Shown: one piece after another, positions 1 through 6,659 of the stretch
Layout: the number at the start of each line of letters is the position of its first letter
Position numbering within the stretch: the first letter of the stretch is position 1
Position numbers and translations under genes: made by a program
Notes under the pieces: generated by a model
Told to the model about the DNA's origin: nothing
The model's input: the letters and a program-made list of their open reading frames with translations, nothing else
The model's database searches: none
Origin: GCA-2716065 sp036123135
Lineage (GTDB): Bacteria > Bacteroidota > Bacteroidia > Flavobacteriales_D > Parvicellaceae
Length of the DNA: 10,819 nucleotides
Direction: 5' to 3'
NCBI GenBank assembly: GCA_036123135.1
Contig: JAZADZ010000060.1
Span: 1 to 10,819, forward strand

Positions 1-100
1 AATTACATTTGAAAACGTTAAGGAAAATTCACTAAAGATTTTATTGGAAACAACGTTGCAAGAGTTTTCAAAAAATACACCTTTCGAACTTACTATTTAG
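1..100 (+). CDS. C-terminal fragment of an unidentified protein (5' end outside window)
   Basis: Reading from base 2, the + strand is open for 32 codons to a TAG at 98-100. The peptide is amphipathic (ends TPFELTI) and has no stop before the window edge, so it is probably the end of a gene starting upstream. Its last 8 bases overlap the end of murQ, which runs the other way (murQ stop at 93-95). Too little is visible to assign a family. A chance open stretch of this length is possible in AT-rich DNA, although the tail-to-tail fit with murQ argues that it is real. Confidence 0.5.
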   Translation, partial: ITFENVKENSLKILLETTLQEFSKNTPFELTI

Positions 101-914
101 TTCTTTTATGTATTGAATTCAGAGCATCTCTAACACTCCCAAAGTCCGCTAGATATTTTTTTGCATCCTCATAGCTCAATTGAGTTTGATCTATTATCAT
201 CTTTATTACTCTTTCCACCAATTTATTATTGCTAAGTTGCATATCTACCATTTTGTTTCCTTTGACTCTGCCGAGCTGGATCATGAGCGTGGTTGAAATC
301 ATATTTAGAATCATTTTTTGAGCAGTACCTGATTTCATTCTCGTACTCCCAGTTACAAATTCTGGGCCTACGACAGGAACAATAGGGAAAATGGCTTCTT
401 TAGCAATTGGACTTCCAGGATTACAGGTTATAGCGGCTGTTAAAATATTATTTTCATTACAATTCTTCAATGCACCAACAACATATGGTGTAGTACCAGA
501 GGCGGCAATACCAACAACGGAATCTAATGTTCCAATTTGATACTCTTTAAGATCCACCCAACCTTGTTTTGGGTCGTCCTCTGCAAATTCAACAGCTTTT
601 CGAATTGCTCCATCACCACCAGCAATTAATCCAACAACCATTTCAAAAGGGACTCCAAATGTTGGAGGGCATTCACTAGCGTCCAAAACTCCTAACCTTC
701 CACTAGTTCCTGCTCCAATGTAAAACAATCGACCACCTTGCTCCATCTTTGGAAGAATGGCTTTGATTAAATCGTTAATTTTTGGAATGACAGCTGATAC
801 TGCATTGGCTACTTTTTTATCTTCCTTGTTGATGTTTATCAATAGTTCTTTTGAAGAAAGCTGCTCAAGATTGTTGTGTAATGATTCACTTTCAGTGATT
901 TTGTTGAATGCCAT
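93..914 (-). CDS. murQ: N-acetylmuramic acid 6-phosphate etherase MurQ
   Basis: Cytoplasmic lyase that cleaves the lactyl ether of MurNAc-6-phosphate to give GlcNAc-6-phosphate and D-lactate, a step of peptidoglycan recycling. The 273-aa product carries the family signatures: GGRLFYIGAGTSGRLGVLDA (residues 60-79, SIS-type sugar-phosphate loop), SECPPTFGV (80-88), AEDD (111-114), GIAASGTTPYVVGAL and TGSTRMKSGTAQKMILNM. Glu81 and Glu112 have the same spacing as the E. coli catalytic pair Glu83/Glu114. It is somewhat shorter than the roughly 300-aa enterobacterial enzyme, with a trimmed C-terminus but all core motifs present. ATG at 912-914 begins MAFNKITESES, as expected for the family N-terminus. 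It diverges from the bcp gene across a 96-bp spacer. No MurNAc kinase, MurP transporter or MurR regulator is in the window. Confidence 0.96.
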   Translation of the reverse strand: MAFNKITESESLHNNLEQLSSKELLININKEDKKVANAVSAVIPKINDLIKAILPKMEQGGRLFYIGAGTSGRLGVLDASECPPTFGVPFEMVVGLIAGGDGAIRKAVEFAEDDPKQGWVDLKEYQIGTLDSVVGIAASGTTPYVVGALKNCNENNILTAAITCNPGSPIAKEAIFPIVPVVGPEFVTGSTRMKSGTAQKMILNMISTTLMIQLGRVKGNKMVDMQLSNNKLVERVIKMIIDQTQLSYEDAKKYLADFGSVRDALNSIHKRTK

Positions 915-945
915 ATTAAAATTTATTGGTTAGTGTTAATAAATT

Positions 946-957
946 CATAGTACAATA
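946..957. promoter_or_regulatory. Near-palindromic CATAGTACAATA in the murQ/bcp divergent spacer
   Basis: This 12-mer matches 10 of 12 positions of the perfect palindrome TATAGTACTATA found upstream of recA. It lies in the 96-bp spacer between two divergent starts, where regulatory sites are expected. AT-rich DNA gives such matches by chance, so it is recorded only as a possible second site for the same regulator. Confidence 0.2.
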
Positions 958-958
958 A

Positions 959-989
959 TTGCTAATAATCTCTGTAATTTGCTACTTTG
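959..989 (+). promoter_or_regulatory. Putative Bacteroidota-type promoter of bcp
   Basis: TTG at 959-961 and TACTTTG at 983-989 are separated by 21 bases. This resembles the Bacteroidota housekeeping promoter (TTG, 19-23 bases, TAnnTTTG) but is one base short in the -7 element. It would give a leader of about 15 nt before the bcp ATG at 1011. The leader (ACAAACAACT) is A-rich and lacks a Shine-Dalgarno sequence. Confidence 0.35.
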
Positions 990-1010
990 TTAAAATAATT
1001 ACAAACAACT

Positions 1011-1466
1011 ATGCGTGAACTAAATGAAGGAGATAAAGCTCCAAATTTCAATGGCAAAGATCAAAATGGAAATTCCATTTCCTCTGAAGACTTTTCCGAT
1101 AAAAAACTAATTCTATACTTCTATCCAAAAGACGATACACCTGGATGCACTAAAGAAGCGTGTAATTTAAGAGACAATTATGAGTTATTGATGAATAAAG
1201 GTTTTTCAATAGTAGGAGTAAGTGCCGACAACGAAGCAAAACATTTAAAATTCATTAACAAATATGATCTTCCTTTTCCTTTAATTGCCGATGTAGATAA
1301 AGAAGTAATTAATGCTTTTGGTTGTTGGGGACCCAAGAAGTTTATGGGAAAAGAATACGATGGAATTCACAGAAAGACTTTTGTGATTGATTCTGGTGTT
1401 ATCACTAAAATTTTTCACAAAGTAAAAACCAACGATCATACGAACCAAATTTTGAATGAGTTGTAG
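1011..1466 (+). CDS. bcp: Thioredoxin-dependent peroxiredoxin, Bcp/PrxQ type
   Basis: Cytoplasmic thiol peroxidase that reduces hydrogen peroxide and organic hydroperoxides using thioredoxin. The 151-aa protein is full length for the family. It opens with the typical EGDKAPNF and contains FYPKDDTPGCTKEACNLRD (37-55), placing the peroxidatic Cys46 and resolving Cys51 five residues apart, as in E. coli Bcp (Cys45/Cys50). Downstream are the conserved GVSAD, FPLIAD and the segment GIHRKTFVID near the C-terminal half. ATG at 1011 has no Shine-Dalgarno, as is usual in this phylum. recA follows 64 bp downstream on the same strand. No terminator hairpin separates them, so limited read-through is possible, but recA appears to have its own promoter. 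Confidence 0.95.
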   Translation: MRELNEGDKAPNFNGKDQNGNSISSEDFSDKKLILYFYPKDDTPGCTKEACNLRDNYELLMNKGFSIVGVSADNEAKHLKFINKYDLPFPLIADVDKEVINAFGCWGPKKFMGKEYDGIHRKTFVIDSGVITKIFHKVKTNDHTNQILNEL

Positions 1467-1498
1467 TATTTTTTTTCAACGTAATAATTTTACGATGT

Positions 1499-1510
1499 TA
1501 TAGTACTATA
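1499..1510. promoter_or_regulatory. 12-bp perfect palindrome TATAGTACTATA upstream of recA (candidate operator)
   Basis: TATAGTACTATA equals its own reverse complement over all 12 bases and ends 20 bases before the recA ATG at 1531. It overlaps the best -7-like element, TATACTTG (1507-1514). A dimeric repressor bound here would block RNA polymerase. Position in front of recA suggests a DNA-damage operator, but I do not know an established motif for this lineage with this sequence, so the role is inferred. Confidence 0.4.
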
Positions 1511-1514
1511 CTTG
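1507..1514 (+). promoter_or_regulatory. Putative -7 element of the recA promoter (TATACTTG)
   Basis: TATACTTG matches the Bacteroidota -7 consensus TAnnTTTG at all but one position and sits 16 bases before the recA start codon. No convincing TTG lies 19-23 bases upstream. That, with the overlapping palindrome, may indicate a weak or regulated promoter. Confidence 0.35.
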
Positions 1515-1530
1515 CATAAAAACAATTAAA

Positions 1531-2526
1531 ATGGCAGAAGTAAAACAAGAAAAACTTAAAGCACTACAAGCAACCATTGATCGCTTAGACAAATCATATG
1601 GAAAGGGTGCAGTTATGAGATTAGGCGATGATGCAATTCAAGATTTAGACGTTATTCCAGGTGGCTCAATTGCTTTAAATAGAGCTTTAGGTGTTGGAGG
1701 TTATCCCAAGGGTAGAGTGGTTGAAATTTATGGTCCTGAATCCTCTGGAAAAACAACATTAGCAATACATGCTATCGCTGAAGCTCAAAAAAGCGGTGGT
1801 ATTGCAGCAATTATAGATGCAGAACACGCATTCGATTCTGTATATGCTCAAAATCTTGGAGTTGATATTGAAAATTTATTGATATCTCAACCTGATAATG
1901 GTGAGCAGGCACTAGAAATAGCAGACAATTTGATTCGATCAGGTGCTTTAGACATTATTGTAATAGATTCAGTAGCAGCATTAACCCCTAAAGCTGAAAT
2001 CGAAGGTGAAATGGGCGATAGCCAAATGGGTCTTCAAGCTAGGTTAATGTCAAAAGCGCTCCGTAAACTTACAGGTAGTATAAATAAGGCAAATACCTGT
2101 TGTATTTTCATCAATCAGCTAAGAGAGAAAATTGGCGTTATGTTTGGAAATCCTGAAACAACAACTGGAGGAAATGCATTAAAGTTTTATTCATCTGTCA
2201 GAGTTGACATTAGAAGAATTGGTGCAATTAAAAATTCAGATAAGGTTGTGGGCAACAGAACTAGAGTTAAAATTGTAAAAAACAAGGTTGCTCCTCCTTT
2301 CCAGCAAGCAGAATTTGAAATTATGTATGGACAAGGCATTTCAAAATTGGGTGAGATTGTAGATCTTGGAGTTGAATACGAAATTCTTAAGAAATCAGGT
2401 TCATGGTATTCCTATCAAGAAACTAAGCTTGGACAAGGAAGAGATTCAGTTAAGGAAATTTTGAAAGACAATCCGGAGCTTATGGAGGAGTTAGAGAATA
2501 AAATCACTGCTGCACTTTCAAAATGA
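1531..2526 (+). CDS. recA: Recombinase RecA
   Basis: ATP-dependent DNA strand-exchange protein that forms filaments on single-stranded DNA for homologous recombination repair and, where present, SOS induction. The 331-aa product is colinear with E. coli RecA, offset by two residues. It has Walker A GPESSGKT (68-75), catalytic Glu98 (E. coli Glu96), Walker B LDIIVIDSVAAL (140-151, Asp146), the L1 region GEMGDSQMGLQARLMSKALRK (159-179), allosteric Gln196 (E. coli Gln194), and the L2 loop IGVMFGNPETTTGGNALKFY (201-220). The acidic C-terminal tail is short, which accounts for the slightly reduced length. ATG at 1531 follows the A-rich leader AACAATTAAA. A strong intrinsic terminator follows at 2570-2597. 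The gene is intact. Confidence 0.99.
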   Translation: MAEVKQEKLKALQATIDRLDKSYGKGAVMRLGDDAIQDLDVIPGGSIALNRALGVGGYPKGRVVEIYGPESSGKTTLAIHAIAEAQKSGGIAAIIDAEHAFDSVYAQNLGVDIENLLISQPDNGEQALEIADNLIRSGALDIIVIDSVAALTPKAEIEGEMGDSQMGLQARLMSKALRKLTGSINKANTCCIFINQLREKIGVMFGNPETTTGGNALKFYSSVRVDIRRIGAIKNSDKVVGNRTRVKIVKNKVAPPFQQAEFEIMYGQGISKLGEIVDLGVEYEILKKSGSWYSYQETKLGQGRDSVKEILKDNPELMEELENKITAALSK

Positions 2527-2569
2527 TTTATTCTAATTTTTAGTTCTATTGCAATCATTAACTATATTT

Positions 2570-2597
2570 ATCCCACTTAATAAAAGTGGGATTTTTT
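2570..2597 (+). terminator. Intrinsic terminator after recA
   Basis: A 9-bp perfect stem ATCCCACTT/AAGTGGGAT (2570-2578 and 2584-2592) with a five-base AATAA loop runs directly into six T residues (2592-2597). It lies 44 bp past the recA stop. The next gene's ATG (2598-2600) begins on the base after the T-tract. Confidence 0.9.
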
Positions 2598-3698
2598 ATG
2601 AGAAAAATACTTTGTTTTACTTTTGGAGTTTTATTTTTTTGTACTTGTGATTCAGAAGCTAATCGAATCAACAATCAAAATGAAATTTCTAATGAGTTAA
2701 TCCAAAATGACTCATCTAACACTGAACTAAACGCTGCTTATTACTTCAACGAAAAGCTTTCAGACATTGAGAATGCAATTATTCTAAACCCCTCTAGTCC
2801 TAATGTTTACTACAAAAGAGCAATATATTACAAGCTTAGAAAAAAATACAGCCTTGCTCTTGAGGATATTAATCGTTCTATCAAACTATCACCAGATGCT
2901 GCCATCTTTAATTTTGAGAAAGCAGATATTTTATTTGAATTTGGTGTGTTTAAAATGGATGTTTCCAAAATCGACGAAGCTGAAATTTACCTAGATCATA
3001 CTTTGACTTTAGATAAATCCTTAGAGGAAGCTCTTCTATTAAAAGCTGAGATTTTACTTTTTAAAAAAGATGCAGAGGGCTCTATTCGATTGGTCAACGA
3101 TATATTAAAAAACAACAACACTCATGCAAATGCTTACTTTACTAAAGGAAGAATATATCATTTCATGGGCAGTAATGAGCTGGCAATTTCGTCTTATCAA
3201 ACAGCGATTGAAATGGATCCAAATTTTTACGATGCATTCATAAGCTTAGGGGTTCTTCTTTCTGAAAAAATGGACCCTAAATCGATTGATTATTACAATT
3301 CAGCTATTGAGATATTTCCTTCAAGTATTGAAGCGCATAGAAACAAGGGATTATTTTATTTTTTTAGCAGCGATTACCTTCTTGCACAAAAATCTTTCAA
3401 TAATGTCATTGATATTGATTCCACTTTTGAAGAAGCATATTTTAATATTGGAAATACATACATAGGAATGTTTAGCGATACGATGGATAATTACTCTAAG
3501 GATACTACGTTGAATAAAGCAATTTCTTATTTTAAGAAAGCAATTGAATTAAACCCTAGATATGTTCAAGCAATTCATAATCTTGGATTGCAATATGAAT
3601 TTAAAGGAAATAAAGAAAAAGCTAAAGAATACTATTTAAGAGCAATCGAGATCGATAATAATTATACCCCTTCTTTAGATGCGATTAATCAATTATAA
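2598..3698 (+). CDS. TPR-repeat protein, probable exported lipoprotein
   Basis: A 366-aa protein with a short basic start and a hydrophobic segment (residues 4-14) followed by CTCDSE, so it is probably lipidated at Cys15 or Cys17, although the lipobox (FFC or CTC) is imperfect. After a polar Asn-rich linker (about 19-48) come roughly eight tetratricopeptide repeats: about 69-99, 102-140, 143-175, 177-208, 211-241, 245-274, 279-319 and 323-355. The seventh carries an insertion of about ten residues. TPR arrays are protein-binding scaffolds; the partner is unknown. ATG at 2598 is preferred over an in-frame GTG at 2586, because the GTG lies inside the recA terminator stem and the signal sequence begins at the ATG. 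It ends one base before the oppositely oriented serine hydrolase gene. Confidence 0.85.
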   Translation: MRKILCFTFGVLFFCTCDSEANRINNQNEISNELIQNDSSNTELNAAYYFNEKLSDIENAIILNPSSPNVYYKRAIYYKLRKKYSLALEDINRSIKLSPDAAIFNFEKADILFEFGVFKMDVSKIDEAEIYLDHTLTLDKSLEEALLLKAEILLFKKDAEGSIRLVNDILKNNNTHANAYFTKGRIYHFMGSNELAISSYQTAIEMDPNFYDAFISLGVLLSEKMDPKSIDYYNSAIEIFPSSIEAHRNKGLFYFFSSDYLLAQKSFNNVIDIDSTFEEAYFNIGNTYIGMFSDTMDNYSKDTTLNKAISYFKKAIELNPRYVQAIHNLGLQYEFKGNKEKAKEYYLRAIEIDNNYTPSLDAINQL

Positions 3699-3699
3699 C

Positions 3700-4836
3700 T
3701 CAAGGTAAAAGATTCACAAGCTCTTCAATTTTTAAAAAAGGACCTCTTTTGATGTTAGAAAGTACAATGATTGTTTGATTAGAATCTTTAATTTGAATAA
3801 AATAAGTTCTAAATCCTTTCCACCAACCTGTGTGAAAAACAATCTTTCCTTTTTTTTCAAAATACATTAGTCTGAACCCATATCCGTAGTTTTGCTTATT
3901 TCTAAAGTTATCGTTGTAGTTTTTTGTTGCAAGCTCATAGGTTGATGCTGAAATCAAAGTTCCATTTTTAATTGCTAAATCAAATTTCAATAAATCTTCA
4001 ACATTTGAATATATTCCCTTATCACCATAACATCCATTTAAATAAATGTTGTCCTCTTTATGATAATTACCATTGTATCCTGTTGCAGGTAAATGAAGTT
4101 CATCAAAGTTATCTCTTGTGAAAAGTTTGGTGTAATTCATTCCAGCTGGAATGAAAACATAGCTATTAAGATAATCTGAGAACTTTAATCCAGATACCTT
4201 TTCAACTATCGAAGCAAGAAGAACATAATTGGTATTACAATAGTAGTATTTCTTATTAGGTGGATAATTAATTAAAGGAATTGTTCGATTAATGATCTTA
4301 ATTACGTCTTCATTAGAAATTGTTTTGCTTTTATCAGGCCAAATGGAATCCGGGGAATCACAAAAATGAGTGTATTGGCTTAAACCTGATCGGTGAGATA
4401 ATAGTTGATGTACATCAATTCCTGAGTAGGGGAAATTAGGAATAAATTTTTGTATGGTATCTTCTAAGTTGATTAATCCTTTTTCACACAATTGCAAGAC
4501 CGCAATTGCAGTAAAAGGTTTGGATGCAGAGGCCAATTGAAATGTACTCTCTAATAAAAGAGAATCCTTTTTTTTACGGTTGGAAAGCCCGTAGGATTTT
4601 TTTAGAATCACCTTATTTTTATCGGCAAATAAAACGTTTCCGTTAAATAATCCTTTTCTGTGCTTGATTAAAAAAAAGGAATCGATTTTTTTCTTTAACT
4701 CAACATTGATGTTGTCCAACAGAATTGTAGTATCAGCAGAGTCAGTATTTTCATTGTCAAGATTTATTTTAAAATCTGAACTAGAGCAATTAAACAATAA
4801 AATACAAATTGAAAATATATATATTGACCTATTCAT
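3700..4836 (-). CDS. Serine hydrolase of the beta-lactamase / PBP4-type family, lipoprotein
   Basis: A 378-aa exported protein of the class C beta-lactamase-fold family (PF00144 type: esterases, D-amino peptidases, carboxypeptidases). It begins MNRSIYIFSICILLFNCSSS, a signal peptide with a lipobox ending at Cys17. Catalytic motifs are S103-A-S-K106 (nucleophile and base), Y199-C-N201 and H335-T-G337, in the expected order and spacing. Family landmarks include LLSHRSGL (145-152) and the NTNYVLLA helix. The substrate cannot be read from sequence; true beta-lactam resistance is unlikely to be its primary role. ATG at 4836 is chosen over an upstream in-frame GTG at 4887, which would add 17 residues ahead of a clean signal peptide. 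An 80-bp spacer separates it from the DUF445 gene upstream on the same strand. Confidence 0.9.
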   Translation of the reverse strand: MNRSIYIFSICILLFNCSSSDFKINLDNENTDSADTTILLDNINVELKKKIDSFFLIKHRKGLFNGNVLFADKNKVILKKSYGLSNRKKKDSLLLESTFQLASASKPFTAIAVLQLCEKGLINLEDTIQKFIPNFPYSGIDVHQLLSHRSGLSQYTHFCDSPDSIWPDKSKTISNEDVIKIINRTIPLINYPPNKKYYYCNTNYVLLASIVEKVSGLKFSDYLNSYVFIPAGMNYTKLFTRDNFDELHLPATGYNGNYHKEDNIYLNGCYGDKGIYSNVEDLLKFDLAIKNGTLISASTYELATKNYNDNFRNKQNYGYGFRLMYFEKKGKIVFHTGWWKGFRTYFIQIKDSNQTIIVLSNIKRGPFLKIEELVNLLP

Positions 4837-4861
4837 ATTAATAACGAAAATAGTAGAATAG

Positions 4862-4871
4862 GATACGTATC
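4862..4871. promoter_or_regulatory. 10-bp palindrome GATACGTATC upstream of the serine hydrolase
   Basis: GATACGTATC is a perfect palindrome lying 26-35 bases upstream of the hydrolase ATG, inside the only spacer that could hold its promoter. It may be an operator, but a palindrome of this length in AT-rich DNA can be chance. Confidence 0.25.
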
Positions 4872-4916
4872 TAAACAGTGAAAACACACATTTATCAACA
4901 TATCAATGATATATGT

Positions 4917-6137
4917 TTATCCAAAAATGAACACCAATTGTCCAACACCTGCCATCATTCCAAGAACAGCGCCAACAAAAATTAGTTTTAGCTCATCTTC
5001 TTGAAAAACCGGTCTCAAAAAATTAACGAATTCAGGGGAGGATAGTGCTTGCATACGAGTTCTAAAAGTAGTTTCCAAATCCATTGTCTGCTCTGCATAT
5101 GGGAAAACTGGCTGAACAGATTTTGGTATTTCTTGAACCGTTTTATCTACAACAATTGTTTTCATTTTCTCGTATTTTCTCTTTCCTGTTACAAGTTTAA
5201 TGACTGGTTCGGAAACTCCAACAGCATCGTCAATAGCCTTATTGGCATGAGAGGCTACAAGATTGACAAACTTTTCCTTGGTCGGACCATTTATAATGGC
5301 AGCAAAAATACGATCGAAAGTGAATATGTCATGAGCAAGCATATAGGCATACTCATGAGAAACCTCATTTTGCCTTTTAATGAACAAACCTTGAAATGTC
5401 ATACCTGGAAATTTAATCGGTTTAACAGGTTGAAATATAAGCTTTAGAGCGAGCCAATTGGTAGCATAACCAACTAAGAGTCCAAATAGCGGAAGTATCC
5501 AGAAATAAGGGAAGAAATACCAAGTTACCATTTGAATTAATCCAAAAATGAATCCAAAATATAGTCCAGAGCGTTCAATAAATTTAAATTCTTCTTTTCC
5601 ACATTTTAAAAACATATCATTCAAAAGTGCTTTGTCTTTAGTAAGCCGATTAATTACCATTTCTTTGATGTCGAAAATATTCTCAATGTTGTTTTTAACA
5701 TCAGACATGATTTCAGTAACTACATTGGGCATATCTTTTGAAATTCGACCATAAACTATTCTTTTTATTGAAACTGGAATTTTATCCCAAACCTCAGGAG
5801 CCTGAATGGCCATTACCTCATCCATAATTTCTTTTGAAATTCTATTGAATTCAGGTTTCATTTCTTTTGCAACTTCTTTAGGATCTAGTTGCTCAAACAG
5901 TTCTTTTACACTAACTAGTTTTGATGTCCATAGGTCTACAGATTTAGATGACATTTTTACTGCTTTACTTGGAATGATACCTTGCCATCCTAAAAAAGGG
6001 GGGATTCCTTTAAATTCAAGGGGGTAGAAAGTCATTTTTATGGCAAGCGCATTGGTTCCCCAACCAACTATTGAACTCGTTAAAGGAATAGAAAGGTAAA
6101 GTAAAAGGTCCTTATAATTAATCAGGAAATCAATCAT
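4917..6137 (-). CDS. DUF445 family membrane protein
   Basis: A 406-aa integral membrane protein of the DUF445 family (YheB-like), whose function is not established. Hydrophobic segments appear at about 10-32, 191-209, 211-231 and 384-406. The family's hallmark internal duplication is clear: GWGTNALAIKMTFYPLEF (25-42) followed by GIPPFLGWQGIIP, and GYATNWLALKLIFQPVKP (223-240) followed by FPGMTFQGLFIKRQNEVS. The region between and after these is predicted to be helical and charged, with DPKEVA and similar elements. ATG at 6135-6137 is preferred over a TTG six bases upstream. It is divergent from the small lipoprotein gene across 53 bp. Nothing in its neighbours defines its job. Confidence 0.88.
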   Translation of the reverse strand: MIDFLINYKDLLLYLSIPLTSSIVGWGTNALAIKMTFYPLEFKGIPPFLGWQGIIPSKAVKMSSKSVDLWTSKLVSVKELFEQLDPKEVAKEMKPEFNRISKEIMDEVMAIQAPEVWDKIPVSIKRIVYGRISKDMPNVVTEIMSDVKNNIENIFDIKEMVINRLTKDKALLNDMFLKCGKEEFKFIERSGLYFGFIFGLIQMVTWYFFPYFWILPLFGLLVGYATNWLALKLIFQPVKPIKFPGMTFQGLFIKRQNEVSHEYAYMLAHDIFTFDRIFAAIINGPTKEKFVNLVASHANKAIDDAVGVSEPVIKLVTGKRKYEKMKTIVVDKTVQEIPKSVQPVFPYAEQTMDLETTFRTRMQALSSPEFVNFLRPVFQEDELKLIFVGAVLGMMAGVGQLVFIFG

Positions 6138-6140
6138 ATT

Positions 6141-6148
6141 CAAATGTA
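6141..6148 (-). promoter_or_regulatory. TACATTTG, -7-like element next to the DUF445 start
   Basis: Read on the - strand, TACATTTG fits TAnnTTTG perfectly and ends 3 bases before the ATG. If used, transcription would begin at or near the start codon (a leaderless mRNA). No TTG is present at the expected -33 distance, so chance is a real alternative. Confidence 0.25.
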
Positions 6149-6150
6149 AA

Positions 6151-6163
6151 GAAAATGATTTTC
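6151..6163. repeat. Odd-centred inverted repeat GAAAATGATTTTC in the divergent spacer
   Basis: GAAAAT and ATTTTC flank a central G within the 53-bp region between the divergent DUF445 and lipoprotein genes. Its place between two promoters makes a regulator site possible, but its low complexity makes the call weak. Confidence 0.2.
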
Positions 6164-6190
6164 ATTATATTGTGTTAAGATTCTATTAAA

Positions 6191-6655
6191 ATGAAAATTA
6201 GATACATTTTATTATTTTCTATACTACTTGTAACCCAATCATGTTATAAAATTCATCACACTTACATGATTAAAGGAGAATGGTACATTGATGCTGTTGA
6301 AGTGGATGGTGGTACAACAAATCAGATTGGTGCTATACTTCCAAATTATGTTGATGGTAATGGAGTTTATAAGGTTTATATGCTTGAGAATGGTTTGCTC
6401 CGAGGAGAATACTATACCTATGATACACTAAATTACTTTGTAACAGGTGAATGGCAACTCATTGAAAATGATCTGATTTACCTTAAAGCAGATCAATACA
6501 TCGATGGAACTTTCAAAATTGAACCTGTAAATGCAAAAAAAATGATTTTAAGTACCAGTAGTAATTTCGTTACCTTTTTTAATATTGGAGAAATTAAATC
6601 TGTTATTCGAATAAGCAGGGGAGAACCTGGAAATCAATCGGATACTAGACCGTAG
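6191..6655 (+). CDS. Small lipocalin-like lipoprotein
   Basis: A 154-aa protein with a clear lipoprotein signal: MKIRYILLFSILLVTQSC, with lipobox TQSC and lipidated Cys18. The mature part begins with GEWYIDAVEVDGG and continues with alternating polar/hydrophobic beta-strands (GEWQLIENDLIYL, GTFKIEPVNAKKMILSTSS). This resembles the short lipocalin-like domains common in Bacteroidota lipoproteins, which typically open with a 'GxWxxxxxxVDG' strand. Family assignment is by pattern only. Ligand and partner are unknown. It ends one base from the stop of the oppositely oriented fibre gene and shares a divergent spacer with DUF445. Confidence 0.75.
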   Translation: MKIRYILLFSILLVTQSCYKIHHTYMIKGEWYIDAVEVDGGTTNQIGAILPNYVDGNGVYKVYMLENGLLRGEYYTYDTLNYFVTGEWQLIENDLIYLKADQYIDGTFKIEPVNAKKMILSTSSNFVTFFNIGEIKSVIRISRGEPGNQSDTRP

Positions 6656-6659
6656 TCTA
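6646..6659. repeat. Small stem-loop spanning two convergent stop codons
   Basis: TAGAC (6646-6650) and GTCTA (6655-6659) form a 5-bp stem with a CGTA loop. It contains the TAG of the lipoprotein gene (6653-6655) and, on the other strand, the TAG of the fibre gene (6657-6659). No U-tract follows in either direction, so it is not a convincing intrinsic terminator. Confidence 0.25.

Noticed and set aside
1480..1494. CGTAA/TTACG stem-loop between bcp and recA as a terminator
   Set aside because: Only 5 bp, and no T-run follows it; the T-run (about 1469-1476) lies before it.
2586..2597. GTG at 2586 as the start of the TPR protein
   Set aside because: It lies inside the recA terminator stem, and the signal peptide starts at the ATG at 2598.
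2803..2994. + strand 63-codon frame within the TPR gene
   Set aside because: Shadow frame within a coherent TPR coding sequence.
4837..4887. GTG at 4887 as the start of the serine hydrolase
   Set aside because: It would place 17 residues ahead of a clean lipoprotein signal peptide starting at the ATG at 4836.
4898..4916. ACATAT/ATATGT hairpin after the DUF445 stop as a terminator
   Set aside because: Stem is all A/T apart from one pair, the loop is 7 nt and no U-tract follows on the - strand.
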